Position numbers and translations under genes: made by a program. The notes beneath the pieces are model-generated. The model ran no database searches. It had not been told where the DNA came from and saw nothing but the letters and a program-made list of their open reading frames with translations. Source: Acidobacteriota bacterium (GTDB lineage Bacteria > Acidobacteriota > Blastocatellia > RBC074). From it: DNA of 62,446 nt. Each line of letters opens with the position of its first letter. Within the stretch, counting starts at the first letter, position 1. Below are positions 25,353-33,986 of the stretch, piece after piece. The stretch lies in the NCBI GenBank assembly GCA_016710075.1, contig JADJLO010000026.1, forward strand, positions 1 to 62,446, in the 5' to 3' direction.

Positions 25353-26389
25353 TTAATTGAGCCGCGTAAATTTTTGAACCCTCATTCCCCAGGTATCTAT
25401 AACGTAGACTGCGCCGTTCTTATCAACCGCAACGTCATGTGCCAGACGGAATTGGCCGTCATAATTCCCGAAAGAGCCAAACGAGTCCAATATCTTTCCA
25501 CTTTGTGTCATTCTTACTGCGCCACCACGATCAGGGAAATCTTGAGGCTGGTCTCCCCCGTCGACAACGAAAACATCTCCGTTTATACCAATTGATATTC
25601 CATACGGGCGGCCCATTTGCGGGTCTTTCCACTCAGAAATATATTTTCCCATTGGATCGAATATCTGTACCCGGGCATTACTTCGATCACAAACATACAC
25701 TCTGCCTTGGTTGTCAGTAGCAATCCCGTGCGGCAAGTTAAACTCACCAGGCCCATTTCCTTTTTTGCCCCACTCATATTGAAATTTGCCTTTGGCTGAA
25801 AATTTCACGACCCGAGTGTTTCGATAGCCGTCGCTAACATAGAAAGACCCATCTTTCAAAATCGCCACATCAGTAGGCCTGTTAAAATGTGAGCCATCCG
25901 CCCCCGGTATTTCTCTCTCCCCTAAAGTCATAGGAGCTTTCCATCGTGACTAAATTTGAATATCTGATGACGCCCAACATCCGTCACCCAGATATTGTCC
26001 CCCTCATCTACAGTCAAACCATGCGGCATGATGAAAAGGTCTTGGCCCCAAGAACTAAGCAATTTTCCCGTCTTGCCATCAAAGATAGCAATAGTCGGAT
26101 ATTTTATTAGTTCAGTGGGGAAAGGATCAACCCAGGTTCTGCCAGCGCGGTGAAAAACAATGACGTTATTTTTAGAATCAATGCCGACGCCTGTTCCCTG
26201 CCCAATAATGTATCCTTTAGGCATCTGTGGCCAGCCATGAACAACACGATAGCGCGGCTGACCTGTAAAATTTTGCTTGGCAGACACATTGCTTATTTTG
26301 GCGCTTATAAAATAATTGCCAAAAGAAAACCAAAGCAACGCAGCCAAAATAGAAATGAGCCACAAGCGATAATGGGGCACCTGAATCAT
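25353..26389 (-). pseudogene. NHL-repeat (alpha-amidating-lyase-like) protein, one frameshift
   Basis: Two adjoining frames meet at CTCCTATGACT (25928-25931). The first (from ATG 26389) has a membrane anchor LWLISILAALLWFSFGNYFI and NHL repeats QMPKGYIIGQGTGVGIDSKN, FIMPHGLTVDEGDNIWVTDV GRHQIFKF; the second continues HFNRPTDVAILKDGSFYVSD GYRNTRVVKF, FNLPHGIATDNQGRVYVCDR and AHDVAVDKNGAVYVIDTWG. Together they form one six-bladed propeller of ~345 residues resembling peptidyl-hydroxyglycine lyases. A translationally coupled pair (ATGA overlap) is less likely because a propeller would be split. Confidence 0.75.
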
Positions 26390-26436
26390 GCGTAACTCCT
26401 CCCTTGTTTCAAGACATGTGATTTTTTACTTAATCA

Positions 26437-26487
26437 GCCGAACGACCAGCTTACCGGAGGCGCCTCCGGTAAAACGTGGAGTTAGAC
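26437..26487 (-). repeat. attC site, type C, loop deleted (51 bases)
   Basis: Left box gccgaac, right box gttagac; arms CTTACCGGAGGCGCCTCCGGTAAAAC meet directly, without the usual ~30-base loop. Left box matches gttcggc at 25319. Confidence 0.8.
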
Positions 26488-26498
26488 CCTCACAATGA

Positions 26499-26777
26499 CT
26501 ATATCTTGACCTTTAACTCTTGCTCGATTCTCTCTGCCAAGAACACTTTGATCAGCGATTGATAAGGAATATCTCTCTTATTAGCTATCAGTTTCAACCC
26601 GTCAAGCATCGACTCTGGGGTCGCAGCGATATCGTTTTGACTGACGGCTTTAAGTTCGAAAGAACTATTCTCTTCGCCTTTGTCCTTTCGATAAAATCGG
26701 TTGAATCGTTTTTGGACCAAAACTCTCGCTCCTCGTCTTCTGTTTTGAATCTCTTCTTTTGCTTGACCATTATTCAT
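26499..26777 (-). CDS. Orphan CopG/BrnA-like antitoxin
   Basis: The 92-residue product ends in the block MLDGLKLIANKRDIPYQSLIKVFLAERIEQEL, split here as two parts: a ribbon-helix-helix pattern (LKLIANKRDIPYQSLIK, then VFLAERIEQEL) typical of CopG-type antitoxins that pair with BrnT/RelE toxins. The N-terminal half is basic. No toxin gene is present in this cassette, so it would be a solitary antitoxin, able to act in trans. Intact. Confidence 0.7.
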   Translation of the reverse strand: MNNGQAKEEIQNRRRGARVLVQKRFNRFYRKDKGEENSSFELKAVSQNDIAATPESMLDGLKLIANKRDIPYQSLIKVFLAERIEQELKVKI

Positions 26778-26780
26778 TAT

Positions 26781-26845
26781 GCAACCTATCGTTTGAGTTC
26801 ATCCGCTCGCAGAAGGCCCCCGAAGGCGGCTGTAGCGATTCGGGT
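26781..26845 (-). repeat. possible degenerate attC
   Basis: gcaacctatcgtttgagttc resembles an attC left part with a mutated box; the right box is not clear (gattcggg). Position between two cassette genes fits. Confidence 0.35.
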
Positions 26846-26848
26846 GCA

Positions 26849-27370
26849 TCAAGGGTAACGGCAAGCGCCGCTTGCCGGCGGTCCATCTCGAACGAAATGT
26901 CGGGGGTGCCGAACCACACGACAAGTGCTCTTGCCTTCCGGGATAACAATTGCGCGAGGCAACTCGGCACCGGCGCCACAAGTACCGCCTGACTGTGCCT
27001 CTTCAAGATCGATAGAGATATGCTTCCCCACCGTAACTTTGATTCGATCGGGTAGTGATGGATTCCAGGGAGACCTGTTCTCTATTATGACCACTCCATC
27101 TGATTCGCTCCAACTGGAGTTCTTGTCATTTCTTGAGTAGTCGACAACGCATGAGTATCCCGGATTGCCCGGAAGACCACACGAAAAGACGTCGACGGCG
27201 AGCTTAGTGAGTTGACTGCCGTTGAAAGTGGCGCGAACCTCCCCGGAAGCACAACGCGCCTTGACTTTAAAGTCGCAGGATCGAACAGACTCGGCATCCG
27301 CGGGACAAACGGATGCAGTGCTCCCTAGCAGAAAGGTCATGATCAGAGTGGCGAATCGGAGAACGGTCAT
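26849..27370 (-). CDS. Unknown secreted protein, possible C-terminal frameshift
   Basis: From ATG 27370 the product starts with a signal peptide (MTVLRFATLIMTFLLGSTAS VCPADA) and a short cysteine-containing beta domain: SCDFKVKARCASGEVRATFN, VDVFSCGLPGNPGYSCVVDY. The last ~25 residues (VVRHPRHFVRDGPPASGACR) are in doubt, because the alternative frame VVWFGTPDISFEMDRRQAAL has better composition. No family recognised; six cysteines suggest disulfides in the periplasm. Confidence 0.6.
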   Translation of the reverse strand: MTVLRFATLIMTFLLGSTASVCPADAESVRSCDFKVKARCASGEVRATFNGSQLTKLAVDVFSCGLPGNPGYSCVVDYSRNDKNSSWSESDGVVIIENRSPWNPSLPDRIKVTVGKHISIDLEEAQSGGTCGAGAELPRAIVIPEGKSTCRVVRHPRHFVRDGPPASGACRYP

Positions 27371-27381
27371 GATGCCCCCTT

Positions 27382-27487
27382 GGCGTAGCGTTTAGCTGCC
27401 GGCGCGCTTGCCTGTTCACGTTCACCGAAATTAGCCTCAAAGGGCAGAAATGCAAGCGTGACGGGCAGCTACAACGCCTGGTTATGT
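27382..27487 (-). repeat. diverged attC, right box gttatgt
   Basis: Arms GGCG...GTTTAGCTGCC and GGGCAGCTACAACGCC; right box gttatgt matches acataac at 27847. The left box is not recognisable. Confidence 0.5.
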
Positions 27488-27489
27488 GA

Positions 27490-27840
27490 CTATTGAATTA
27501 TTTCACCGTGCATCTTACCCCTGAAGTCCCAGCTTGTGCCTTGCCACCCGTGGATGATTCCGTGGTATCCGCACTTGGGACAAGCCCATTCAATTTCGGA
27601 CTTCTCTATTCCTTTCCGAGCAACGATCCATTCCTTGCAGGATATTCGATTCGGTCGTTTGTGGCATTGCGTTGCGGTTTTGATGATCTCTCCGGCGTCC
27701 ACTACTGACATCTTTGAGACGATGGATGCCATGAATTGAAACATTGGCGGAACTCGGCCATTTCTGCGATACAGATCACCCTCGTCGGTGAGGACATGCC
27801 TAAAGTCAATGACCCAAGTTCCTTGTTGTTTCGTTTTCAT
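27490..27840 (-). CDS. Unknown protein with zinc ribbon and GWQGTxWD motif
   Basis: The 116-residue product contains TATQCHKRPNRISCKEWIVA and WACPKCGYHGIIHGWQGTSW DFR. The two cysteine pairs (C-x9-C and CPKC) form a likely zinc site, and G-x-I-x-GWQGT-x-WD marks a small conserved family of unknown function. It may bind nucleic acid or protein; no role proposed. Intact, and its cassette is defined by the exact gttatgt/acataac pair. Confidence 0.75.
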   Translation of the reverse strand: MKTKQQGTWVIDFRHVLTDEGDLYRRNGRVPPMFQFMASIVSKMSVVDAGEIIKTATQCHKRPNRISCKEWIVARKGIEKSEIEWACPKCGYHGIIHGWQGTSWDFRGKMHGEIIQ

Positions 27841-27846
27841 CTTGTC

Positions 27847-27937
27847 ACATAACGGCTTGATTAACCGGGCTGCGCCTGAAGTCTTGGGAGCAAGCGAAGT
27901 CTCCGTTGGCGCGGCTCCGGTTGAATGGATGTTAGGC
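27847..27937 (-). repeat. attC site, left box acataac
   Basis: Left box acataac, right box gttaggc, arms GATTAACCGGGCTGCGCC and GGCGCGGCTCCGGTTGAAT. Confidence 0.9.
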
Positions 27938-27968
27938 GCGTTTCGTAGGAACCAAACCCTTTACGTTT

Positions 27969-29676
27969 TTATTTGACCTTACCCGGCCCATAAAGTGCCC
28001 GCCCCGGCTTCGCATTGGTATGCTCGCCGTCTTTGAGCGTCTGTACACCATTGACGAAGACATGCTTCACGCCGACCGCGTACTGATGCGGGTTCTCGAA
28101 CGTGGCCTTGTCGGCAATCGTCTGCGGATCGAAGACCACGACATCGGCGAAATAACCTTTCTTTAGCAATCCGCGCCGGGCGAGTTCGAGCGTTGTCGCA
28201 GGCACACTGGTCAATCGCCGGATCGCTTCAGCCAGCGAAATGACCTTTTCCTCGCGGACATATTTGCCGAGCAGTCGTGCAAAGCAGCCGTAAGCGCGCG
28301 GGTGGGTGGATGATTTCAGAGAAGCGCCTTCCGCAGACATTGATGCAGCGTCCGAGCCAAATGACACCCAGGGCTGCGCGATCTGCTTTTTGATGTTCTC
28401 TTCCGACATCATAAAGTAGGTCGTTCCGATACGGGACTGGTCTTCCAGAATCAGATCCATCACGGTGTCAGTCGGATCAGTACCGCGCATCTTTGCCACT
28501 TCAGCAAGCGTTTTGCCAGTGAGCGGTTTGAGTTTTTCTGACCTAAATCCGGTCAGCAGAATGCGGTCAGAGTGAACCGGGCAGCAGAAACATGTTCTCC
28601 CACTCATTGGTCGGCGTGCGCATTGCGGCGGCGATTTTCTTTCGCGTTTCGGCGTCCTGCAATCGTCTGTAAAGGGCCTCGTATCCGCCGTCGAGCACCC
28701 AGGGCGGCATCGTCGAAGTCAATCCGGTCGCACCTGCCGTATAGGTGTACATATCGGCGGTGATCTTCAATCCCTGGCGGCGCGCGTCGTTGATGCGTTT
28801 GATCACTGCGTCCATCTTCGGCCAGTTCTGCTCGCCGGAAGCTTTCAGGTGATAAATCTCCGCCGGGATATTCGCTTCGCGCGAAATGCGAATCAGTTCC
28901 TCAACAGCTTCGAGCAACTGGTTCGCTTCGCTGCGAATGTGCGCGATATATTTGCCCCGATACTTTGACGCCACTTTGCACATCGCGATCAGCTCATCCG
29001 TTTTTGCGAAGTAATTCGGCGCATAAATCAATGCGGTTGTGATGCCGAGCGCGCCCGCTTCCATCTCACGGCGCACGAGTTCCTGCATTTGCTCAAGCTG
29101 CTGCGTCGTGGGTGGCTTGTCTTCGAGTCCGATCACGTACTCGCGAATCGTCCCCGCGCCGATGAACGACGCGACGTTTTGCGAAACGCCGCGCTGTTCG
29201 AGGTATTTCAGATAGTCTGCCAGCGTCGTCCAGGGGATATCGTATTTGATGTCGCCTTGCGTCGTCAGGCGATTCCTTTTCATAACATCGTTGAGCGGCC
29301 CCATCGAAGATTCGCCGAAAATCTGTGTCGTCACACCCTGTCGCAACTCGCTGAGCGAGTGGTAATCGGCGATCAATGAAGTCTCTGAATGCGAGAGCAT
29401 ATTGATGAAGCCCGGCGCGACTGCCAACCCCTTTACGTCAACCTCGGTCGCGGCTTTGGCTTTTGACAGATCGCCAATTGCGGCGATCTGATCGCCTTTG
29501 ATGCCAACGTCGGCGCGGCGCGGCGCGCCGCCCGTGCCGTCATAGACCGTGCCGTTGCGGATGATGATGTCGTAGGCGGATTGCTGCGAAATTTGACCGG
29601 CGACGGTCAACACAAGCAGCGCGGTGAGTAGAATCGCGAACCAGATGTTACACGAAATCATTTTTCTGCTAGTCAT
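27969..29676 (-). pseudogene. N-acyl-D-amino-acid deacylase (D-aminoacylase)-like amidohydrolase, one frameshift
   Basis: The first frame (ATG 29676) starts with a signal peptide-like segment WFAILLTALLVLTVAGQ and the amidohydrolase N-domain YDIIIRNGTVYDGTGGAPRR ADVGIKGD, VAPGFINMLSHSETS (metal loop; usually HxH or HSD) and ADYHSLSELRQGVTTQIFGE. The frame changes near 28580 and continues to the metal-binding aspartate VSFGSDAASMSAEGASLKSS, THPRAYGCFARLLGKYVREE and AVGVKHVFVNGVQTLKDG. Joined length ~565 residues, normal for the family. Likely substrates are N-acylated D-amino acids in the periplasm. One indel would restore it. Confidence 0.85.
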
Positions 29677-29853
29677 TCGGGTTGTCCTCTAAATGTTGTC
29701 AGCAATCATTGACGCTTCAATTGTACGACAGTTGAAAACGCTCAAGCACTATATCAATAACATCTTTAGGGCATGCCTTTATCATCTGTGATCGTGGGCT
29801 TCGCCATCTTCTTTTTCGACTTGGGTCAGGTGTTTCTTCGTAAACCAATCAGG

Positions 29854-29922
29854 GCCTAACGAACGAGTTCAGCGGGCCGCAGGCCCAGGCAAAGCGCGCG
29901 TCGGCTGCAAGCGGGTGTAGGC
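29854..29922 (-). repeat. attC site, damaged right box
   Basis: Left box gcctaac (matches 27931), arm GTTCAGCGGGCC; the right box is gtgtaggc, one base more than consensus. Confidence 0.65.
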
Positions 29923-29935
29923 TGCATTTCCCGCT

Positions 29936-30299
29936 TCACTCACTGACGCCCTTTCCCCGGAGGAGGCGTGATGATCCGGCATCGACACAAAGGGCCAACC
30001 CAATCCCGATCGCGTTCGCGAGGTAGTCGAAGGGATCATACATTGGTCATGATGCCGAAACCATTCGTCAACTCGAAGCCTTCCACTATAACCAATGCCA
30101 GCACGGCGATCATTACCCTCGTCAGCCTGGGGATGGCCGCCATTGAGATGATGAAATAGACGGCGAACGAAGCGCTCAGATTCCCCACGTAGGACAAGGC
30201 AAAGTCCCCGAGAAACTTAGCGAACCACCGCTTAAGAAGCAGGCTGGTGACGCCAGCTAAAACCATTAGTAAATTGCGATAGCGGATGCGTGCGCTCAT
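29936..30299 (-). pseudogene. VanZ/DUF2809-like membrane protein, one frameshift
   Basis: From ATG 30299 the frame MSARIRYRNLLMVLAGVTSL, VYFIISMAAIPRLTRVMIAV, ALVIVEGFELTNGFGIMTNV stops at a TGA; moving one base gives YDPFDYLANAIGIGLALCVD AGSSRLLRGKGVSE to a TGA at 29936. The joined ~121-residue protein has four helices, with E in IVEGFEL and the D-x-x-A-N-A-x-G block, which is typical of VanZ-like and DUF2809 proteins. Function unknown. The indel lies in a non-homopolymer context. Confidence 0.65.
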
Positions 30300-30355
30300 C
30301 GGATAGCCTCCGTATCCACCCTGGATCCAATGTTCATGAGCATACTGGTAATGCT

Positions 30356-30473
30356 GCCTAACGGACTCGAGCTAACCTGCGCGCTGCGTTATGTGTGCGC
30401 GATACAAATTGTTGTTTCTAACCACTGCTGACCGCGCGAACAGCAGCGCGGGAGGTTGAGCGAATTATTAGGT
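30356..30473 (-). repeat. attC site, long (118 bases)
   Basis: Left box gcctaac, right box attaggt (partner acctaac at 31326), arms CGAGCTAACCTGCGCGCTGC and GCAGCGCGGGAGGTTGAGCG. Confidence 0.75.
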
Positions 30474-30479
30474 TGCGAT

Positions 30480-31297
30480 CTAAATGTCTCCTTTAACATA
30501 TTGTATGAAATTTTGCAGACATTTCTCAAATTCGATCCCATAAACTGTTTTAAACGTTCTGTCGTGATTGACGCTGACCAAAAGTTGCTTCATATATTGA
30601 TCAAATCTGTCTCTACCATACATATCCATAAGATATTCAACGATACACGCAGCTTCGGAATACATAAATGTCGTCTTATATTTTACATTGAGCTTTGCTT
30701 CGTCTTCTTTACTTGTATTCATATATATCGGTGACAAGTAGTTACCGTGCCGAATATATTCATACGTCTCTTCTTTGCTTGGGTACCAAGAGGTCCCCAT
30801 TTGACGAGAACTGTATACTGCAATTCCTCTAAAAGCCATCGCGGATAATAGTAGTACGCAGGCAAGCTACTCATGTGCTGATATAGAAGTGTGAAGCAAT
30901 TCTATGTTTTAGATCTCCAATGAGATCTTGCCTTCACTTGCTTCTTTGATTGCCCAAGGAACTAGCAAGCAACTATTGGGATATACAAATAGCCAGGCTC
31001 CCTTATTGAGCGCTGGTGGTAGGAAGCCTCATCACTGAATATTAATATTTCGGGTTTGCTTTTAAAACCAAGAGCATGGAATTCTTCAATTGATGGAATG
31101 AGTGTGTCAATTGCTTCATAACTGCTAAGTGTAGATCCTTTTTCAGTGAATACGACAATATTCGGCAACTCGTGTTTTATGAATCCAACTTTCACTGGCG
31201 AATATGCAAAGAGTTTGCCCCACAGCAATTCATATGAAAACAACAGCAAGACAATGACAGGCAATGCAATCGCGACTGTTTTGATTTTGCGTCTCAT
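30480..31297 (-). pseudogene. Peptidase-MA-like secreted protein, several frameshifts
   Basis: From ATG 31297 the frame has a membrane anchor (KTVAIALPVIVLLLFSYELL) and VGFIKHELPNIVVFTEKGST, EILIFSDEASYHQRS. Across at least three frame changes it continues VPWAIKEASEGKISLEI, KHRIASHFYIS, SLPAYYYYPRWLLE, then GIAVYSSRQMGTSWYPSKEE. This order (thin N-domain, R-W-L-x-E-G-x-A-V-Y) is that of metallopeptidases with a peptidase MA-like domain, but the H-E-x-x-H helix is not readable here. The whole cassette 30467-31332 is bounded by a matching box pair, so I read it as one broken gene rather than two. Confidence 0.6.
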
Positions 31298-31325
31298 TTT
31301 CTCATATCTCTCTATTTTTTGAGCA

Positions 31326-31415
31326 ACCTAACAACTCGTTCACCGGGCGCGCGCCCAAACCCACTTAAAAGCCACAGCCCTCGTGGCGCGCGCTCCGGTG
31401 CGATGGATGTTAGAC
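31326..31415 (-). repeat. attC site, type B, right box gttagac
   Basis: Left box acctaac, right box gttagac (partner gtctaac at 32355), arms GTTCACCGGGCGCGCGCC and GGCGCGCGCTCCGGTGCGAT. Confidence 0.9.
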
Positions 31416-31434
31416 CACACCATACATTCATTGC

Positions 31435-32325
31435 TCATTGCTGCAGAGCGGCTCGTTGCTTCGCGAACTCCGCCTTGAACGCTTGTTCTTTGTCGGCCAC
31501 ATACTTCTTGTAGCCTTCAGGATCGACGAAAGCTACCAGGGCGTTCTCTTTCAATCTCGCGTATTTCCTTTCGAGATCGAAGTAGCCGCCGTGCGCGCCC
31601 AAAAAGATATCGCACGGCAGGGATTTCAAGACCCGGAACATCCTTTTATAGTCGGCCGCAATCTGTGGATACTTGGCGTTGTTCACGAGCTTATAGCCGG
31701 GATTCACGTTAGGGCTGCCGATGATCACGACGTTATAGGTCTGACCGCCCTCCTGCAGCTTCATCGTCCACGTGGTACAGCCCTTCGTATGCCCCGGTGT
31801 AAGATGCGCCACAAGGACAGTGCCATCAAGTTTTACTTCGTCACCATCGTGCAGCACTCGATCAACCTTAGTTGGCAGATAGAGAGATTGCGCCACGTTA
31901 CCATACTGAAAGTCAGTCTTACCGCCCGATTCGACGACCGACACGTCGGCGTCCATAACCATATATTTCGCGCCGGTCAGTTTTTTGATGGTGTCGCTGC
32001 CGGCATTATGGTCCCAGTGTGCGTGGCTGATGAGCAGGATCTTGATGTCGGTAAACTTGAATCCGAGCTGCTCTACACTAGCCCGGATCAGCTAGACGTT
32101 CTCTTCAAGATCACTGTTGATAAGGATGTGCCCCTGCGGGGTGGTGATCAGATAGTTCGCGAGGCCTTTGCTCCCGACATAGTAGAGATTCCCTGCGATT
32201 TTGAACGGAGGAAATGGCTCGGTCCAATCAGCATTGGTTTGGGCGTACAGAGTGCCGGCAGAACTGATGACCGCAACAAATGCGCCTGCGAGGATAATCC
32301 ACAGACTCAGCCACTTCTTCTGCAT
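31435..32325 (-). pseudogene. Subclass B3-like metallo-beta-lactamase-fold hydrolase, internal TAG
   Basis: From ATG 32325 the frame has a signal peptide (LWIILAGAFVAVISSAGTLY A), then WTEPFPPFKIAGNLYYVGSK and HILINSDLEENV, a TAG (32092-32094), and without frame change LIRASVEQLGFKFTDIKILL ISHAHWDHNAGSDTIKKLTG, VLHDGDEVKLDGTVLVAHLT PGHTKGCTTWTMK and SLPCDIFLGAHGGYFDLERK. The zinc ligands of subclass B3 (HAHWDH, H of PGHTKG, H of GAHGGYF) are all present. The ~296-residue product would be periplasmic. Only the amber codon keeps it from being an intact gene; it may be a read error or a real nonsense mutation. Related B3-fold proteins are not all beta-lactamases. Confidence 0.85.
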
Positions 32326-32354
32326 AATGTGTAACTCCTGTTCGTTAGTTTGCG

Positions 32355-32391
32355 GTCTAACTTTCGAGCTAAGCGGAGCGAGGGGTTAGGC
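32355..32391 (-). repeat. attC site, type F, collapsed
   Basis: Left box gtctaac, then tttcgagctaagcggagcgagg and right box gttaggc: the two type F arms joined without a loop, as at 1864. Confidence 0.75.
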
Positions 32392-32392
32392 G

Positions 32393-32950
32393 TCAGTGCG
32401 AGCGGCGCCATGCTGTTGCGAGGCTCCACGCAGGACCAAAGAAGAACCAGAGCACGATGCACCCGAATGCATGCTTGTGCCATGCCAGCAAGGGCAGAGT
32501 CGCTTCGCTGCTACCAACGAACTGTACAAGCGCTTCGACCAGGGCCATCGTGATGATGCAGGCCACGACGCAGCGGCCCCATAAATTGAAGTCGTAACGG
32601 ACTGCCTGCCACCCGCCGGAAGGAGCCTTTGCTGGAACGGGACCAGCAGCGAACCTGTGGGCAAAGTGCGCGTCAGCCCACTTGACCGCCATTCCGCCAA
32701 AGGCAAGGGTGAATCCAACGTAGGCGGCGGCCAGTCCATGTGAGAACGTAGCTGTTGACCCGCGGCGCAAGTCCATCGCGGTGAAAGCTAGAAGCAAGAC
32801 GTCGACGAGCGGCAAGCACAGAAGCAGTGCGCGACTGAGCCGTTCCTTTGCAAGTAGGTATCGGGCAGCAAGCGCCACGAGCAGCACGACCCAGAATCCG
32901 ACCTCACAGGCGAGGATGAGGGCGTAAAGGATATAGCTTTCGGGTGGCAT
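32393..32950 (-). CDS. Unknown integral membrane protein
   Basis: From ATG 32950 (MPPESYILYALILACEVGFW) the ~185-residue product has four to five membrane helices (VVLLVALAARYLLA; LLLCLPLVDVLLLAFTAMDL; LAAAYVGFTLAFGGMAVKWA; CVVACIITMALVEALVQFVG; CIVLWFFFGPAWSLATAWR). It resembles multi-pass cassette proteins of unknown role. GC-rich and intact; TGA at 32393 abuts the attC. Confidence 0.75.
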   Translation of the reverse strand: MPPESYILYALILACEVGFWVVLLVALAARYLLAKERLSRALLLCLPLVDVLLLAFTAMDLRRGSTATFSHGLAAAYVGFTLAFGGMAVKWADAHFAHRFAAGPVPAKAPSGGWQAVRYDFNLWGRCVVACIITMALVEALVQFVGSSEATLPLLAWHKHAFGCIVLWFFFGPAWSLATAWRRSH

Positions 32951-32966
32951 GCGTGTAAGTGACCTC

Positions 32967-33060
<94 letters not shown>

Positions 33061-33065
33061 TGGTT

Positions 33066-33389
33066 TTAAGGCGAAAACATTTCTATAAGGGTTGCCAGCA
33101 TCTTTATCTGAGTCTTGGAGTCCAAACGACCAATCTTTTTTATCATCCTTCTTTTATCAACTGTCCTTATTTGGTCAAGTACTATCTGGCCCTGTCTACC
33201 TTGGAATTTGAAGTCTATTCTCGTTGGATATCTCCTACTTTTGGTGGTCATCGGGGCAATGATAACTGTATTTATGTGATGGTTCATCTCATTTGGCGAG
33301 ATCACCACACTTGGCCGAGTCTTTTTGATCTCACTTCCAATCGTCGGATCCAAGTTGACAAGATATACATCGAATCGATCAATCACCAT
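33066..33389 (-). CDS. MazF/PemK-type endoribonuclease toxin
   Basis: ATG 33389 overlaps the antitoxin stop (TGGTGATTG context). The 107-residue product reads MVIDRFDVYLVNLDPTIGSE IKKTRPSVVISPNEMNHHIN, then VIIAPMTTKSRRYPTRIDF and GQIVLDQIRTVDKRRMIKKI G. These are the MazF landmarks: R-P-x-V-V-I-S/Q-x-N with the catalytic arginine, T of PMT, and the D-Q-I-R-T-V/I-D block. MazF toxins cut mRNA at short sites and are neutralised by the upstream MazE partner. Confidence 0.92.
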   Translation of the reverse strand: MVIDRFDVYLVNLDPTIGSEIKKTRPSVVISPNEMNHHINTVIIAPMTTKSRRYPTRIDFKFQGRQGQIVLDQIRTVDKRRMIKKIGRLDSKTQIKMLATLIEMFSP

Positions 33390-33637
33390 TGCCACTCTAT
33401 CTGGTCCCAATCTTCCTGGCCTGTCAGGTCCGCATCCAGCAATTTATCGTCAGCATTCTTAGACATGCTTTCAAACGCTTCGTCCCACCCATTCCTCGGG
33501 TAGATTGCGGGTTTAATGATTATTCGATCATCCTCTGCCTCTATCTCTACTTCTTCGCCCAAACCAGTCTGCTCAAGGATCAGCTTGGGGATGCGAACCC
33601 CCTGAGAGTTTCCAATTTTTATTATTTTCGCTTTCAT
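33383..33637 (-). CDS. MazE-type (AbrB/SpoVT-fold) antitoxin
   Basis: From ATG 33637 the ~84-residue product has the swapped-hairpin DNA-binding domain MKAKIIKIGNSQGVRIPKLI LEQTGLGEEVEIE followed by an acidic tail (DDKLLDADLTGQEDWDQIEW QW) that would bind MazF. K-I-G-N-S-Q-G-V-R-I-P is the AbrB/MazE signature. It overlaps the toxin by seven bases, the usual order for coupling. The pair fills one cassette; TA modules stabilise large cassette arrays. Confidence 0.92.
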   Translation of the reverse strand: MKAKIIKIGNSQGVRIPKLILEQTGLGEEVEIEAEDDRIIIKPAIYPRNGWDEAFESMSKNADDKLLDADLTGQEDWDQIEWQW

Positions 33638-33704
33638 AGTGAGCACATTGTAATTACATTCATATTTTCCGTCAAGAGGCCTTAATATCGCCAACTGAGA
33701 ACCA

Positions 33705-33794
33705 GCCTAACGGCGGCCATCACACAGCACGCGGGAGAGATATACCATTTCTAAAACGCCTGTTCGCGTGCTCGGGTGGATGGCTTGGTTCGTC
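33705..33794 (-). repeat. attC site, right box gttcgtc
   Basis: Left box gcctaac, right box gttcgtc (partner gacgaac at 34297), arms GCCATCACACAGCACGCG and CGCGTGCTCGGGTGGATGGC. Confidence 0.8.
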
Positions 33795-33845
33795 CAAAGC
33801 TCATGGCATGCCAATCAGATCGACGAACCATCCGCCTGTCTAAGT
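33764..33845. repeat. inverted repeat overlapping the attC border
   Basis: GGTGGATGGCTTGGTTCGTC at 33774 and GACGAACCATCCGCC at 33828 are complementary apart from a small bulge, forming a second hairpin with the attC right end. Confidence 0.5.
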
Positions 33846-33977
33846 GCGTTTTAGGCGAGTTTCAAAGGGCTTGTCATCGTAAGGCGATCCTCGGGTGTTC
33901 AATGGAATGACTCCCGCTACGATCTCATCGTCGCCGTCCCATATTCCTTCGAATGTATAGCTCCAATCACCTGCATG
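33840..33977 (-). pseudogene. Remnant reading frame without start
   Basis: The frame GDWSYTFEGIWDGDDEIVAG, VIPLNTRGSPYDDKPFETRL KRT ends at TAG 33840. It has good codon-like composition but no start; upstream is the stop of the 33987 gene. It looks like the C-terminal end of a gene whose front was lost. No family recognised. Confidence 0.4.
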
Positions 33978-33986
33978 GTTTTAGAT

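Noticed and set aside
30480..31297. Two separate genes at 30480-30839 and 30962-31297
   Set aside because: Reading the three phases in order gives one continuous domain and the cassette has a single attC with matching boxes, so a single broken gene is the simpler reading.
31438..32334. Plus-strand reading frame of 298 codons
   Set aside because: Mirror of the metallo-hydrolase gene. It is longer than the minus-strand pieces only because of the TAG; motif content is all on the minus strand.
33831..33837. gacgaac as the partner of right box gttcgtc, making a 45-base mini-cassette
   Set aside because: The exact partner is also present at 34297 next to a proper attC; the nearer copy is part of a hairpin.
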